Assembly (NCBI GenBank): GCA_964645835.1
Contig: CAZYDG010000072.1
Span: forward strand, 62,001 to 126,000
Origin: CAZBME01 sp964645835
Lineage (GTDB): Bacteria > Desulfobacterota > Syntrophia > Syntrophales > UBA8958
Length of the DNA: 64,000 bases
Direction of reading: 5' to 3'
In this document: one piece after another, positions 1 to 7,263 of the stretch
How positions within the stretch are numbered: the first letter of the stretch is position 1
Layout of the letters: each line of letters opens with the position of its first letter
The notes under the pieces: model-generated
What the model was told of the DNA's origin: nothing
Seen by the model: the letters and a program-made list of their open reading frames with translations, nothing else
Databases searched by the model: none
Program-made: the position numbers and the translations under genes

Positions 1-164
1 GCCAAACTTTGGGCGTTTCGGCCGGCCAGGTCCTCTTCATCGACGATACGCCGGGCCATTGTGAACGGGCCAGTCAGAGGGGATTGAACGTGATCCTCTA
101 TACCGGACGGAATGATTTTGAGGAAAAGATCGGGGCATTCTGCCCATTATTGGAAAACATCTAG
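1..164 (+). CDS. HAD-superfamily hydrolase, C-terminal fragment
   Basis: The first base in frame is 3, and 53 codons run to a TAG at 162-164; the start lies before the window. The peptide contains VLFIDDTPGHCERA followed by an Arg/Gly stretch and LNVILY. This matches the last conserved block of HAD-IA phosphatases/dehalogenases, where the paired Asp residues bind Mg2+ and the nearby helix carries an Ala-Arg-x2-Gly pattern. The catalytic N-terminal DxD motif is outside the window, so substrate and exact family cannot be given. The stop is 14 nt before the next start on the same strand, so the two genes may be co-transcribed. Confidence 0.75.
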   Translation, partial: QTLGVSAGQVLFIDDTPGHCERASQRGLNVILYTGRNDFEEKIGAFCPLLENI

Positions 165-178
165 TTGAGGACGATCTT

Positions 179-799
179 ATGAAAAGAGATTTCGATAAAG
201 AGGCACAAACATGGGATCAGAAGACGGCACGGATAAAACTGGCTGCCGACGTGGCTTCGGCCATGATGAATGCCATCCCTTTAACCGCTGAGATGGACGT
301 TTTGGACTATGGCTGCGGCACGGGTCTCCTGACCCTGGCATTACAGCCCCACGTCCGTACCATAACCGGCGCGGACACATCCATTGGCATGCTCGACGTA
401 TTTAAAGGAAAAATCGAGGCACAGGGGCTTACAAATGTGACTATCCAATATCTTGACGCGGATCAGGGTATAGGACTGACCGGCTCGTATCACCTGATCA
501 CAAGCAGCATGACCCTCCATCACGTGGAAGACCCGCCCACCATCATCCGAAAATTATACGAACACCTCTATCCCGGCGGATATCTATGTATTGCCGATCT
601 GGACCCGGATGATGGGAAGTTTCACAGCCAGAGCGAGGGTGTCTTCCATGAAGGGTTTTCAAGATCCGCTATGGGACGCTGGTTTGCCCAGGCAGGCTTT
701 GACCGAATTACGGAGACAACAGCGGCCACCGTTACTAAAGATATCCCTGAAGAGGGCATCCACTCATTTTCTATTTTTCTGGTGACGGGCAAGCGCTAG
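179..799 (+). CDS. SAM-dependent class I methyltransferase
   Basis: 206 residues. The SAM-binding motif I VLDYGCGTGLLTLAL starts at residue 41. An acidic ribose-binding position follows in GADTS, then the post-motif region with LHHVEDP and LYPGGYLCIADLDPDDG, which is the Methyltransf_11/25 layout of small cytosolic methyltransferases. The start is ATG at 179, preceded by TTGAGGACGATCTT with a usable GAGG Shine-Dalgarno. The acceptor substrate cannot be read from the sequence. The gene follows the HAD fragment by 14 nt on the same strand. A short antisense reading frame overlaps its last 36 nt. Confidence 0.85.
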   Translation: MKRDFDKEAQTWDQKTARIKLAADVASAMMNAIPLTAEMDVLDYGCGTGLLTLALQPHVRTITGADTSIGMLDVFKGKIEAQGLTNVTIQYLDADQGIGLTGSYHLITSSMTLHHVEDPPTIIRKLYEHLYPGGYLCIADLDPDDGKFHSQSEGVFHEGFSRSAMGRWFAQAGFDRITETTAATVTKDIPEEGIHSFSIFLVTGKR

Positions 800-955
800 A
801 TTAATAAACTGTTCGTTGTCCCATTGAGCTTCCAATAAACGGCATTTGATGCTCTCCGCAACAGCCATTCTGCCCGGCAGATAGTTATGGCGGCCCATAC
901 CCGTACCGTCATTCAGCCCTTTTCCCTGGCTAACCATCCTTATTGTGCTTTCCAT
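764..955 (-). CDS. small hypothetical protein
   Basis: 63 residues with no recognised domain. Support is limited to a clean reading frame and a strong ribosome site: read on the minus strand, AAAAGGAG sits 6 nt before the ATG at 953-955. The 3' end overlaps the convergent methyltransferase gene by 36 nt. The peptide is Gly- and Met-rich at the N-terminus and basic at the C-terminus (ARHQKNRK) and has no membrane segment. It could be a real small gene or a chance frame; homologues in relatives would settle it. Confidence 0.35.
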   Translation of the reverse strand: MESTIRMVSQGKGLNDGTGMGRHNYLPGRMAVAESIKCRLLEAQWDNEQFINLALARHQKNRK

Positions 956-1018
956 AAACTGCTCCTTTTCACATCCTTATGATGCTTAAGGTATCGTCAG
1001 GAACAAAATATCCTTAAC

Positions 1019-1151
1019 GAGCTGTTGAAAAACGTCCATCTGCTGCGTTGCGCTGCAAGCTTCGTCAATCGACGTACGTCAATGTACGACTCATTCCTCA
1101 GCTTTTGCGCGCCTTGCATCTGGGCATTTTTGAACAGCCTGCACAAACTCG
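1019..1151 (+). repeat. family A palindromic element, copy A1
   Basis: Imperfect inverted repeat. The left end GAGCTGTTGAAAAACGTCC pairs with the right end GGGCATTTTTGAACAGCCT. The interior has a small hairpin CGTAC-GTCAAT-GTACG at 1073-1088, then the conserved string CTCATTCCTCAG and CGCGCCTTGCATCTGG. The same architecture recurs at 2661-2840, at 44806-44930 and, reduced, at 25165-25240. It lies between the methyltransferase and dinB genes and encodes nothing convincing. No transposase is nearby, so it behaves like a non-autonomous MITE/REP-type element or a structured RNA. Confidence 0.8.
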
Positions 1152-1169
1152 TGTTTCTTCAAAAAACTG

Positions 1170-2210
1170 CTAGAGTACCTTTTCAAGATGACCGGCCCGG
1201 ACACCGATGAGGCGGACACGTCGCGTCAAGTCAACCCGCTTGAGGCAGGCAAAGGCCCCTCGGCGGATATCTTCCTCAGAATCGGTAAGTTCGGCCATGG
1301 TCAGAGATCTGGTGACTGTTTCAAAATCGCTGAACCGGATCTTAATGGTCACATTCCGCATCTGAAACCTTTGAGCTTTCAGGTCAGCAACCACCTCCCG
1401 CGTCAGCTCCGCAAGGACCTTGGCGATAACCTGCCAGTTTGATACATCTGTCTGAAAGGTCCTTTCACGGCTGACGGACTTGGGCTCCCAATGGGTTACG
1501 AGCGGGCTATCGTCGATCCCACGGGATGCCTCATACAGGTAATGGCCATAAGACTTGCCGAAGGACCAGCACAGATCGTTCAGCGGCATGGCCGCCAGGG
1601 CGCCGATGGTCTCGATACCGATGGATTTAAGGGCAGACTCCGTTTTCGGCCCCACGCCGTAAAGCTTTCGGACGGACAAGGGCCATAAGCGGCTTTCAAT
1701 ATCACCTGTGCCGAGAATCGTAAGACCGTCGGGTTTCTCCATATCCGAAGCAATCTTGGCAAGGAGCTTGTTGGCAGCAATGCCGATGGAACAGGTTAAA
1801 CCGGTTTGATCTTTAACACCTTTCTTGATCCTTGCGGCAATATCCTCAGAACTTCCCGAAAGTGCAGTGATGTCAAGGAATGCTTCGTCAATTCCCACAT
1901 CCTCCATCAGGGGTGTAATGTCTTTTAAGACGGACTTGAAACGCCGTGAAGCAATACAGTAGGCCTCATAATCAACAGGGAGAAAAATTGCGTGCGTGCA
2001 GAGTTTGTGAGCGGTCCGCAGGGGCATGGCTGAATGAATGCCGTATTTCCGGGCTTCATAGTTTGCCGTAGATACGACTCCCCGCGCCGCCGGATCGCCT
2101 GCTCCGCCAATGACGACGGGTTTGCCGGCTAGTGAAGGATTTCTTCGTTCTTCCACGGCAGCGAAGAAGGCATCCATATCCATATGGAGTATGCGTCTAT
2201 CAGATTCCAA
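1170..2210 (-). CDS. dinB: DNA polymerase IV (Y family)
   Basis: 346 residues, close to the 351 of E. coli Pol IV. The N-terminal catalytic block is HMDMDAFFAAVE, with the metal-binding Asp at residue 11. The second acidic pair lies in EDVGIDEAFLD, followed by the helix-hairpin-helix region (VRKLYGVGPKTESALKSIG) and a little-finger domain. The enzyme copies past DNA lesions with low fidelity. The only start giving the full N-terminus is TTG at 2208-2210; the Shine-Dalgarno is weak. lexA lies upstream on the same strand, which fits an SOS locus, but no GAAC-N4-GTTC operator is visible in front of dinB itself. The interval to lexA holds repeats and a small membrane gene. Confidence 0.93.
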   Translation of the reverse strand: MESDRRILHMDMDAFFAAVEERRNPSLAGKPVVIGGAGDPAARGVVSTANYEARKYGIHSAMPLRTAHKLCTHAIFLPVDYEAYCIASRRFKSVLKDITPLMEDVGIDEAFLDITALSGSSEDIAARIKKGVKDQTGLTCSIGIAANKLLAKIASDMEKPDGLTILGTGDIESRLWPLSVRKLYGVGPKTESALKSIGIETIGALAAMPLNDLCWSFGKSYGHYLYEASRGIDDSPLVTHWEPKSVSRERTFQTDVSNWQVIAKVLAELTREVVADLKAQRFQMRNVTIKIRFSDFETVTRSLTMAELTDSEEDIRRGAFACLKRVDLTRRVRLIGVRAGHLEKVL

Positions 2211-2227
2211 TTCTAAATCAAAGCTCT

Positions 2228-2312
2228 ATCTTCGTTGTCTTTGTCGTAGGCTCCTCGGCGTATTTCTGTATACGCTGCGTCGCCTCTTCCTCGCCGCCTT
2301 GATATCATCCTT
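2228..2312 (+). repeat. diverged family-A-like palindromic element
   Basis: Intergenic block upstream of dinB with a core hairpin CGTAT-TTCTGT-ATACG. It is followed by CTCTTCCTCGCC and GCCTTGATATC, the same order of parts as family A (CGTAC-hexaloop-GTACG, CTCATTCCTCG, GCCTTGCATC). The stem bases differ but still pair. The outer arms are not clear, so this is either a distant subfamily or a separate element of similar design. Confidence 0.5.
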
Positions 2313-2372
2313 GATTTAGAAACGGAATAAGTACAGCAATTTGAAATCTGAACAGGCCGGACGAGATAAGCG

Positions 2373-2609
2373 TTATCCCAGAAAACGGAACAATATAAGC
2401 GGCGCCAGATAAAGTGAGGACAGGATCAGAATCGCCATGCAGAACCGGTTTCCCAATTTTTCAATTCCGAGGACGGAATCTTCCCAATCGGATGTCTCAA
2501 CAAATTTTGTTAAGCGCTTCCATAGGGGTAACCGGGAAACAACGTGATGGTGAATGTCGATAGATGGCCGCTCTATGTATCTCGCATGTGTCATGGTTGT
2601 TATCGGCAT
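2373..2609 (-). CDS. small membrane-anchored hypothetical protein
   Basis: 78 residues. The N-terminal half is soluble and His-rich (SIDIHHHVVSRLPLWKR), followed by one predicted transmembrane helix near the C-terminus (FCMAILILSSLYLAPLILF). A strong GGGAGGTGA lies about 10 nt before the ATG at 2607-2609 on the minus strand, which supports translation. No family is recognised. It sits between lexA and dinB in the same orientation. An in-frame ATG six codons later is an alternative start. Confidence 0.5.
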   Translation of the reverse strand: MPITTMTHARYIERPSIDIHHHVVSRLPLWKRLTKFVETSDWEDSVLGIEKLGNRFCMAILILSSLYLAPLILFRFLG

Positions 2610-2660
2610 GGGCTATGTCACCTCCCTATCCTTTAAATCGGCTGAATCGCTAAAATCTTT

Positions 2661-2840
2661 AGCAGGCTGTTGAAAAATGTCCATCTGACTGCGTTGCGCT
2701 GCAAGCCTCCCCGGCCTTCGCCGGGGCAGGCTACATCGACGTACTTCTATGTACGCCTCATTCCTCGACTTTTGCGCGCCTTGCATCTGGGCATCCCGGA
2801 TCAGGTCCGGGACAAGCTTTTGAACAGCCTGCACAAAATC
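2661..2840 (+). repeat. family A palindromic element, copy A2
   Basis: Terminal arms GCAGGCTGTTGAAAAATG and TTTTGAACAGCCTGC are inverted copies. The core hairpin is CGTAC-TTCTAT-GTACG (2740-2755), followed by CCTCATTCCTCG and GCGCGCCTTGCATCTGG. Compared with A1 it carries two extra small hairpins: CCCCGGC-CTTC-GCCGGGG on the left side, and TCCCGGA-TCAGG-TCCGGGA near the right arm. The flank CACAAAATCG matches that of A1 (CACAAACTCG), so the element extends slightly past the arms. It lies just downstream of lexA. Confidence 0.85.
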
Positions 2841-2867
2841 GAATTTATCACAACAATCTGCCAAATC

Positions 2868-3455
2868 TTATTGGTGATATTTCCTGATCACAGCGGTAAC
2901 CACACCTCCCAGGCGGAGTTCCGTCTTAGCCCTGATCAGGGGATATTTCGGGTTGGCAGCCTCCAGATAGACACCATCCCCATCCTTGCGGAAGTACTTC
3001 ATGGTCCACTCGCCATCCACTTCGGCGATAACAATGTCCCCATTGCCGGGAGCCCGTTCCTTTTCGACGACAACCATGTCTCCCTCCTTGATGCCTTCAC
3101 CCGTCATGGAATCACCCGATACGCGCAGCAGGAAAGATGACTCCGGTCTGGTGACCAGATACTCATCCAGGGAAAGCATATAGCATAAATCTTCTTCCGC
3201 AGGAACCGGTAAACCGGCGGCTACCTCACCTGCAACGGGGATACCGAACAGGCTCCGTGCCGGACTCAGACGCCCGCGGGCATCCTTTTCCAGGGCCCCT
3301 TCCTTGAGGAGCTTATTAACCCAGAAATGAACGACGCTTTTGGACCGGACATCCAGCAGATCGAGCATTTCCTCATAGGAGGGCATTCGACGGGATCGGC
3401 GGAAGAAGGAGACGATCTGCTCTTCGACAGATTTTATAGTACGTTTTTCTTTCAT
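2868..3455 (-). CDS. lexA: LexA SOS repressor
   Basis: 195 residues. An N-terminal winged helix (about 1-65; MPSYEEMLDLL, then KSVVHFWVNKLLKEG) precedes the S24 self-cleaving domain. The cleavage bond is the Ala80-Gly81 step in VAGEVAAG. The catalytic Ser116 is in SGDSM and the general-base Lys153 in EWTMKYF. LexA represses DNA-damage genes and cleaves itself when RecA filaments form. The gene carries its own operator overlapping a near-consensus promoter, and dinB lies downstream. There is no Shine-Dalgarno before the ATG. A UmuD-like role is less likely because the DNA-binding domain is complete. Confidence 0.92.
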   Translation of the reverse strand: MKEKRTIKSVEEQIVSFFRRSRRMPSYEEMLDLLDVRSKSVVHFWVNKLLKEGALEKDARGRLSPARSLFGIPVAGEVAAGLPVPAEEDLCYMLSLDEYLVTRPESSFLLRVSGDSMTGEGIKEGDMVVVEKERAPGNGDIVIAEVDGEWTMKYFRKDGDGVYLEAANPKYPLIRAKTELRLGGVVTAVIRKYHQ

Positions 3456-3490
3456 GGTTCAGTTATATAGAACGAATGTTCTATTGTCAA
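3456..3490 (-). promoter_or_regulatory. lexA promoter with embedded LexA operator; likely leaderless start
   Basis: On the minus strand there is TTGACA (3485-3490), a 17-nt spacer, then TATAAC (3462-3467). The spacer holds ATAGAAC-GAAT-GTTCTAT (3467-3484), whose core GAAC-N4-GTTC (3470-3481) matches the LexA box of Gram-positives and several deltaproteobacteria. Only six nt separate the -10 hexamer from the ATG, so transcription should begin at or next to the start codon. No ribosome site is present, which fits leaderless translation. Confidence 0.85.
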
Positions 3491-3499
3491 GGAATTTTT

Positions 3500-3543
3500 T
3501 AAAAAAAGAAAAAAGGCCATGGATTTTTTCCACAGCCTTTTAA
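3500..3543 (-). terminator. rho-independent terminator of the acyl-CoA dehydrogenase gene
   Basis: Read on the minus strand, AAAAGGC pairs with GCCTTTT around an inner TGGA/TCCA helix. A T-rich run follows (TTTTTTC then seven T). It sits 30 nt after the dehydrogenase stop and about 10 nt before the lexA -35 box, so it separates the two same-strand genes. Confidence 0.75.
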
Positions 3544-3572
3544 AATCTTCACCTTATAAAAGATATAAAGTT

Positions 3573-5381
3573 TTATTCTCCAAAGTAATCGTTGTTTATC
3601 CCAACGGTCAGGCCGTCACTATTGAGCAGACGTTTAGCCAGGCTTTCAATCTTCGGCAGTTCGTAACCAAAGAAATAGCGGCAGGTATAGATCTTTCCAT
3701 TATAGAAATTCACATACGCAGGCAGCAGATCGCCCGTGAGGGCCTTCTTGGCTACGGCGGCCTGGAGCAGCCACTGCCAGGCAATGGCGATAATGCCGAA
3801 CAATTCCAGATAAAGGGTCGCATCGGCCAGGAACATCTCGGGATTTCCCTTCGCGGCAATGCCGAACAAATAGGCTGTGACCTTTTCCAAGGTTCCCAAA
3901 GCCTGTTCCAGTTCCTGGGCCATGGGCTTTAATTCAGCGTCATCCTCCGCCATTTTGATGGCTTTCCGGACTTCGGCCAGGTAAAGCTGGGCTGCCTTGC
4001 CCTTTTTCATCATCACCTTCCGTCCCAGGAGATCCATGCCCTGAATGCCGGTTGTGCCTTCATGGATCGGATGAATCCGGACATCACGATAGAACTGCTC
4101 CAGGGGAAATTCGTCGCAATAGCCATACCCGCCCAGTATCTGAAGACCGGCGCTGCACGACAGGATCCCCATCTCCGACGGATACGTCTTGGCTACGGGC
4201 GTGAGGAGTTCCAGAAGGAGATTGTAGTTCTCATGATCTTCACCTTCGCTGACCTTTTCCATGTCATGGTACCGGCCGCACTGCATCAGCAGTGAGAGAG
4301 ACCCCTCCACAACAGCCTTCTGGAACAGCAGCATGCGCCTGACATCGGGGTGGTCGATAATCGGTACTTGCGGTGAGAGAGGGTCTTTCGACGTCAACTT
4401 CCGCCCCTGGGGCCTTTCCTTCGCATATTCCAGGGAGGCATAATAGGCCGCCGAAGAAATACAGGCCGCACCGAGACCCACGTCTATTCTGGCGCCGTTC
4501 ATCATCTGGAACATATAACCGAGGCCCTTGTTGGGTTCGCCCACGAGCCAGCCGCGGCAATCATCATTCTCGCCGAAAGCAAGCTGGGTAATCGGTCCGC
4601 CTCTGTAGCCCAGCTTATGATAAATGCCGGCACAGTTCACATCATTGAATGCCAATTCGCCATTGGCCTCGATGCGCTTCTTGGGAATAATGAACAGGGA
4701 GATGCCCTTGACTCCTGGAGGCGCATCCTTGATCCTGCCGATGGCCAAATGAATGATGTTATCCACGCAGTCATGTTCCCCGGCGGAGATAAAGATCTTC
4801 TGTCCTTTCATCTTGTAATAGCCCTTATCTGTCGGCTCACCGGTCAGGGTGATGTCCGTAAGAGAGCTTCCCGCCTGGGGCTCCGTCAAAGCCATGGTGC
4901 CCTGCCATTCGCCTGCCACCATCTTGGGGAGATACATATCTCTCATCTCCTGCGTGCCAAAAGTGGCGATCAAACCGGCAGCGCCGGTGGTCAGGCCATG
5001 ATAGATCGATCCGGAATAATTGGCCGCCGCAAAGATGGCCGTCGGTACCAGCATGCCCACCATTTCAGGCAATTGCTGCCCGCCATGCTCATAATCAAAT
5101 GTGGCGCCGATCCAGCCGCCTGCACCACACTCCTTCATGATCGTCCGGACCTGGGGATGAACCTTCACTGCGCCATTGACATACTCCGGCTGGTTCCGGT
5201 CCATTTCGTGAAGAGTAGGCTTGAACAAGTCTTTCCCCATTTTCATCGCCGTTTCCAGGACCATGTCGAAAACCTCCCGGCTGTGATCGGCATAACGGGG
5301 ATACTGCAAGAGTGACTCAACATTAAACATCTCGTACAGCAAGAACTTTAGATTTCTGTCACTGATAAATTTTTCAGCCAT
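3573..5381 (-). CDS. acyl-CoA dehydrogenase, large form
   Basis: 602 residues, longer than the roughly 380 of the short/medium-chain family. It resembles the FadE-like enzymes with an N-terminal extension and a C-terminal helical extension. The flavin/acyl-binding middle region has MALTEPQAGSSLTD and KIFISAGEH. The C-terminal core shows GGYGYCDEFPLEQFYRDVRI followed by IHEGTTGIQ, with the catalytic-base Glu in HEGT. It oxidises acyl-CoA to trans-2-enoyl-CoA and passes electrons to ETF in the cytoplasm. A ribosome site GAGGT lies 5 nt before the ATG. Directly upstream are two hairpins and the remnant of a thiolase gene, the usual operon partner. Confidence 0.93.
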   Translation of the reverse strand: MAEKFISDRNLKFLLYEMFNVESLLQYPRYADHSREVFDMVLETAMKMGKDLFKPTLHEMDRNQPEYVNGAVKVHPQVRTIMKECGAGGWIGATFDYEHGGQQLPEMVGMLVPTAIFAAANYSGSIYHGLTTGAAGLIATFGTQEMRDMYLPKMVAGEWQGTMALTEPQAGSSLTDITLTGEPTDKGYYKMKGQKIFISAGEHDCVDNIIHLAIGRIKDAPPGVKGISLFIIPKKRIEANGELAFNDVNCAGIYHKLGYRGGPITQLAFGENDDCRGWLVGEPNKGLGYMFQMMNGARIDVGLGAACISSAAYYASLEYAKERPQGRKLTSKDPLSPQVPIIDHPDVRRMLLFQKAVVEGSLSLLMQCGRYHDMEKVSEGEDHENYNLLLELLTPVAKTYPSEMGILSCSAGLQILGGYGYCDEFPLEQFYRDVRIHPIHEGTTGIQGMDLLGRKVMMKKGKAAQLYLAEVRKAIKMAEDDAELKPMAQELEQALGTLEKVTAYLFGIAAKGNPEMFLADATLYLELFGIIAIAWQWLLQAAVAKKALTGDLLPAYVNFYNGKIYTCRYFFGYELPKIESLAKRLLNSDGLTVGINNDYFGE

Positions 5382-5440
5382 ATGTTACCTCGTTTCTAAA
5401 GAGCACGACCGGCATCACCGGCGCCAGTCCGTGAGATGAT

Positions 5441-5468
5441 GTTTCCGGGGCTTTGACCCCCCGGAAAC
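5441..5468. other. perfect 10-bp hairpin upstream of the acyl-CoA dehydrogenase
   Basis: GTTTCCGGGG (5441-5450) and CCCCGGAAAC (5459-5468) pair perfectly around an 8-nt loop. No T-run follows on either strand, so it is not a typical terminator. It lies 60 nt before the dehydrogenase start on the minus strand and could act in the 5' leader, stabilise mRNA, or be a former intercistronic hairpin of the thiolase-dehydrogenase operon. Confidence 0.6.
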
Positions 5469-5481
5469 GTTTGATGGAATC

Positions 5482-5521
5482 CATTCATCCATCCGGCGTG
5501 TCAGTGCAGGATGGATGAATG
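5482..5521. other. perfect 13-bp hairpin upstream of the acyl-CoA dehydrogenase
   Basis: CATTCATCCATCC (5482-5494) and GGATGGATGAATG (5509-5521) pair perfectly around a 14-nt loop. It sits between the thiolase remnant and the first hairpin at 5441. The arms carry a short internal repeat (ATCC). There is no T-tract. Its function is unknown. Confidence 0.6.
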
Positions 5522-5543
5522 ATACTTGCTCATTATTAATAAA

Positions 5544-5697
5544 TCAACACTGCAGATTCTCGATGACCGTAGCTACGCCGAGACCACTGCCGCAGCATGA
5601 GCTGAAACAACCGTATCTGGTTCCTCTGCGAACCATATCGGACAGTTTCAAACCAGCGCGTTTCACCATCCACCAATACAATGTTTCTTTTGCTCAT
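5544..5697 (-). pseudogene. thiolase (acetyl-CoA acyltransferase) remnant, middle deleted
   Basis: From the ATG at 5695-5697, with AGGA 6 nt before it, the frame reads MSKRNIVLVDGETRW, which resembles a thiolase N-terminus. In a second frame the same DNA then reads LSDMVRRGTRYG, CFSSCCGSGLGVATVIENLQ and a stop at 5544-5546. That is the canonical thiolase C-terminal block with the CxGxGxG loop. Only about 17 N-terminal and 35 C-terminal codons remain of a roughly 390-codon gene, and they are out of frame with each other. The intact gene would have preceded the acyl-CoA dehydrogenase in a beta-oxidation operon. It is either a real internal deletion or an assembly collapse. Translation in the first frame alone would give a 53-residue peptide of no recognised function. 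Confidence 0.7.
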
Positions 5698-5769
5698 AAC
5701 TATTCCTGTTAAAAAATTGTTATTTTTCGAGTGGTCATTGATAAAATTTTGATATGTCGTAGTCTGCAT

Positions 5770-6093
5770 AGTTTATCAGACGATTAAACTGACTGTGACT
5801 ATCATATCTGTTCCATTATTGTCAAGCACACATGCAAACGACATTGAACCGGCGCTACACGGTTAAAGAGACTTATCCTCTTTGTAAACAATAATTTTAC
5901 ACTACCGGGTGAATGGGTAGAGACTTCCTAAAAACAATTGCAAATTATATAAGCCTGAGCTATTTACAATGAAATCTATTGATCATAATATGAATGCTTA
6001 CGGTTATGCGGGTGTTTATGCACCCTCCGTGGATACTGTGACTACTATGATGAGAGTTGAAAAAATAGGCGATATCTATACCTGGAAATCATT
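5770..6093. other. AT-rich intergenic region before the glycan gene block
   Basis: About 320 nt without a supported gene. A 43-codon frame from ATG 5969 to TGA 6098-6100 overlaps the next gene's start but has no ribosome site. A possible promoter TTGCAA-N17-TATTTA lies at about 5938-5966. It is weak, so the origin of the transcript for the downstream plus-strand block is not certain. Confidence 0.4.
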
Positions 6094-7194
6094 ATGCTGA
6101 ATGGAAAAACAGTTGCTGTCGTTGTCCCCGCCTATAACGAAGGTCATCAAATCATCAATGTTCTTGAAAGTATGCCGGACTTTGTCGATCGCATTATAGT
6201 CGTCAATGATTGCTCAAAGGATGATACGGCACAACAAGTCCTAAGCTTCAGTAAAAGCAATAATTTACCGTACATGCCGTTGCCTTCGTCTGTAAAGCAA
6301 CCCATCAGGACAAGACATAATCAAGCTGAGTTTGTCCTCCATGAGATGCAGAAAGAGGAATCATCTTTTTACACGCCCGCTGAAATCGTCAACAAGAATT
6401 CAGAAACTGACCGGGTTATCCTGATCAATCATCTAAAAAACGCCGGCGTAGGCGCAGCTATCGCCAGTGGCTATAAATGGTGCCTTGATCATCAGATTAG
6501 CTGCACAGCCGTCATGGCCGGCGATGGCCAAATGGACCCTGACGAACTGGAGTCGATCTGCACCCCAATCGTTGAGGAGGAGGTTGATTATGTAAAGGGT
6601 AATCGACTGATTCATCGCAGTGCGTGGCTTGTCATTCCCAAAATCCGATACGTCGGCAATTCCATCTTATCCATTCTAACGAAAATTGCCTCCGGCTACT
6701 GGCATGTGTCGGACACGCAATCCGGCTATACGGCCATTTCGTTAAGGGCACTTCAATCCATCAATATCTATAATATTTACAAGCGATATGGCATGCCCAA
6801 CGATTTACTTGTAAAGCTTAACATCGCTTTCTGCAAGATAAAGGAAGTGGCCATAAAACCTGTCTACGATGTCGGGGAACAATCCAAGTTAAAGCCGTTA
6901 AAAGTAATTCCAACCATATCCTGGCTGCTGCTGAAATTATTTTTCATCAGGTTATGGGTCAAGTACCTTATCAGAGATTTTCACCCGCTTTTCTTGTTGT
7001 ACCATTTTTCATTTATATTGGGATTTATGTCGCTGCCATACATGCTGAAGATTTTTCTGATCACCTTTCTAACGAACGAGAGCGTTCCGACACTAACGAT
7101 GATGGCCTTCATATTTCTATTTATCAGCGCTTTTCAATCCCTCTTGTTTGCCATGTGGATGGATATTCAGGATAACGAGAGATTGTACAAGTAA
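6094..7194 (+). CDS. GT2-family glycosyltransferase with C-terminal membrane helices
   Basis: 366 residues. A GT-A fold is shown by VVVPAYNEG near residue 10, IIVVNDCSKDDT near 35 and the metal-binding GDGQMDPDELE near 147. Two or three hydrophobic helices end the protein (LFLLYHFSFILGFMSLPYM and following). It resembles polyprenyl-phosphate sugar transferases of the Dpm1/ArnC type acting on the inner face of the membrane. About 50 residues rich in Ser, Glu and His are inserted between the DDT strand and the GVGAAIASG helix, which is unusual for the family. Donor and acceptor are not identifiable. It is the first gene of the plus-strand glycan block, with a 69-nt gap to the next gene. Confidence 0.82.
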   Translation: MLNGKTVAVVVPAYNEGHQIINVLESMPDFVDRIIVVNDCSKDDTAQQVLSFSKSNNLPYMPLPSSVKQPIRTRHNQAEFVLHEMQKEESSFYTPAEIVNKNSETDRVILINHLKNAGVGAAIASGYKWCLDHQISCTAVMAGDGQMDPDELESICTPIVEEEVDYVKGNRLIHRSAWLVIPKIRYVGNSILSILTKIASGYWHVSDTQSGYTAISLRALQSINIYNIYKRYGMPNDLLVKLNIAFCKIKEVAIKPVYDVGEQSKLKPLKVIPTISWLLLKLFFIRLWVKYLIRDFHPLFLLYHFSFILGFMSLPYMLKIFLITFLTNESVPTLTMMAFIFLFISAFQSLLFAMWMDIQDNERLYK

Positions 7195-7263
7195 TATTTT
7201 GCAAACAACCGTTTATATCAATTAAGAAGAAACGCGTGTATCGTAACCGATGCTCAAAATTAA

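Noticed and set aside
2211..2372. LexA operator before dinB
   Set aside because: No GAAC-N4-GTTC or close match found, so LexA control of dinB is not supported here.
2613..2864. 83-codon minus-strand frame covering repeat A2
   Set aside because: It is made of the repeat's sequence, has an unnatural composition and no separate ribosome site; the palindrome explains it.
5969..6100. 43-codon frame overlapping the first glycosyltransferase start
   Set aside because: No Shine-Dalgarno, no recognisable product; the overlap with ATG 6094 alone is not enough.
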